Shown piece by piece: positions 4,696 to 5,828 of a stretch of 5,828 nucleotides of DNA. Each line of letters opens with the position of its first letter. The stretch's first letter is position 1. A model generated the notes under the pieces. The model saw only the letters and a list, made by a program, of their open reading frames with translations. It did no database searches and was not told where the DNA came from. Source of the stretch: an uncultured Collinsella sp. (GTDB lineage: Bacteria > Actinomycetota > Coriobacteriia > Coriobacteriales > Coriobacteriaceae); contig URNQ01000124.1 of NCBI GenBank assembly GCA_900549245.1, forward strand, positions 1 through 5,828, read 5' to 3'. The position numbers and the translations under genes were made by a program.

Positions 4696-5823
4696 ATGAC
4701 GACTTCATATAAAACGATGGTGGTAAAGATCGGTTCGTCCACGGTGGTGGGCGCCGACGGCAAGGTCAACCGCGCCTTTATCGGCGGGCTTGCCGACCAG
4801 GCCGCAGCGCTGCGCGAGCTTGGCTGGCGCCTGATCGTGGTGAGCTCGGGCGCCATTGCCTGCGGCTATCCCGTGCTGGGCTTCGACCGTAAGCCGGTCG
4901 GCGACCTGCCGAGCCTGCAGGCCTGCGCCTCGGCCGGTCAGTGCATCATCTCGTCGGCCTACGACGAGGAGTTCCATGCGCGCGACCTGCTCACCTCGCT
5001 CGTGCTGCTTACGCGTCACGACACGGCGCGCCGCACATCCTACCTGCACGCGCGCGACGCCCTGCTTCGCCTGGTGGAGCTCGGCGTGGTGCCGGTCGTC
5101 AACGAGAACGATACCGTCACCGTCGATGAGATCAAGTTTGGCGACAACGACACGCTGGCGGCGCTTGTGAGCTGCCTGGTTTCCGCCGATCTGTGCGTGA
5201 CGCTCTCGGACATCGATGGCCTCTACACCGCCAATCCGCATGAGGATCCGACGGCCGAGTTTATCCCGGTCGTGCATAAGATCGATGCCAAGATTATCGC
5301 CTCGGCGGGCGATTCTTCCACATCGGTGGGTACGGGCGGCATGATCACCAAGATTCGCGCGAGCCGCATTCTCATGACGGCGGGCATTCAAAGCGTGATT
5401 TGCTCGGGCGAGGAGCCCGATGCGCTCGTGCGTCTGGCCCGCGGCGAGAGCGTGGGTACGCTGTTCGATCCGCCGGCGGAGCGCCTGGACATTGCGCCGC
5501 GCAAGTTGTGGATTGCACTGGGCGACAAGGCGCACGGCTCGGTGACGGTCGATGACGGCGCCGCGAAGGCGCTGGTCAGCCGCGGATCGTCGCTGCTCGC
5601 GGTGGGTATTCGCGAGGTCGATGGCCAGTTTGCCGAGGGCGATGTGCTCGACGTGTGCGACCCGAGCGGCATGGTTGTCGCCCGCGGTATCGCCGAGGCC
5701 GATTCGGACGTGCTGGAGCTTGCCGCCGGCCGCCGCCAGGACCAGATTGCCAGCAACCGCCTGCTCGCTAACCTGGCCGAGAAGCCGGCGATACACAGGG
5801 ATAACTTGATTGTATTTGCATAA
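4696..5823 (+). CDS. proB: Glutamate 5-kinase with C-terminal PUA domain
   Basis: First enzyme of proline synthesis from glutamate: it phosphorylates the gamma-carboxyl of glutamate with ATP, and the product is passed to ProA. The 375 residues (E. coli ProB has 367) contain an amino-acid-kinase domain with VVKIGSS (9-15), the glycine/serine loop VVSSGAIA (48-55), VVNENDTV (134-141), KFGDNDTLAA (147-156), SDIDGLYTANP (171-181) and GTGGMITKI (212-220). K11, D139, N151 and K219 match known catalytic or substrate-binding positions. A PUA domain follows from about residue 268 to 355, as in E. coli. The ATG at 4696 has no clear ribosome binding site, and an in-frame stop (TGA at 4690-4692) rules out any start further upstream. 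M8 (4717) is the only near alternative and also lacks one. Only five bases follow the TAA; proA is the expected neighbour but is not visible. Confidence 0.96.
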   Translation: MTTSYKTMVVKIGSSTVVGADGKVNRAFIGGLADQAAALRELGWRLIVVSSGAIACGYPVLGFDRKPVGDLPSLQACASAGQCIISSAYDEEFHARDLLTSLVLLTRHDTARRTSYLHARDALLRLVELGVVPVVNENDTVTVDEIKFGDNDTLAALVSCLVSADLCVTLSDIDGLYTANPHEDPTAEFIPVVHKIDAKIIASAGDSSTSVGTGGMITKIRASRILMTAGIQSVICSGEEPDALVRLARGESVGTLFDPPAERLDIAPRKLWIALGDKAHGSVTVDDGAAKALVSRGSSLLAVGIREVDGQFAEGDVLDVCDPSGMVVARGIAEADSDVLELAAGRRQDQIASNRLLANLAEKPAIHRDNLIVFA

Positions 5824-5828
5824 AGAAA

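Noticed and set aside
3348..4856. Minus-strand reading frame of 502 codons, as long as pncB itself
   Set aside because: It is entirely antisense to pncB and the start of proB, whose plus-strand products match known families throughout. The antisense protein has no family motif I recognise.
4705..5796. Minus-strand reading frame of 363 codons
   Set aside because: Antisense shadow of proB; His/Arg-rich composition and no recognisable domains.

Overview
The window looks like chromosomal housekeeping DNA from a high-GC Gram-positive bacterium. The best guess is an actinomycete of class Coriobacteriia, with Collinsella as a plausible genus. This rests on GC-rich codon use, the gene set, and short intergenic hairpins with a GGGACGG loop that I associate with Collinsella from memory. 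No search was run, so the taxonomy is inference. I see no phage, transposon, CRISPR array or defence module.

Layout. Positions 1-825 (minus) hold the N-terminal 275 residues of a WecA/TagO-type sugar-phosphate transferase for cell-envelope glycopolymers; its C-terminus lies outside the window. The 533-base gap between this gene and the next (826-1358) contains a strong candidate 6S RNA on the minus strand (about 1039-1210). It has its own -10 box, a 12-bp closing stem and a T-rich 3' end. The gap also holds a large bulged hairpin (981-1028) and a divergent promoter for the next gene. Positions 1359-2297 (plus) encode a PflX-type (COG1313-like) radical SAM protein. A short hairpin element follows it. 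Next come a well-formed promoter, a tRNA-Ala(CGC) gene (2449-2521) and a textbook intrinsic terminator. Only a few bases later begins a small coiled-coil protein with a C-terminal membrane anchor (2586-3026). Positions 3111-4616 encode nicotinate phosphoribosyltransferase (pncB). Its stop codon sits inside a second copy of the hairpin element. Positions 4696-5823 encode glutamate 5-kinase with a PUA domain (proB); proA probably follows outside the window.

How the parts relate. The proteins belong to separate pathways: envelope polymer initiation, an uncharacterised radical SAM function, NAD salvage and proline synthesis. They read as a row of short transcription units rather than one system. 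The most interesting material is non-coding: the 6S-like RNA, the two 33-nt hairpins with matched length, conserved loop and compensatory stem changes, and a tRNA terminator that lies directly against the start of a protein gene.
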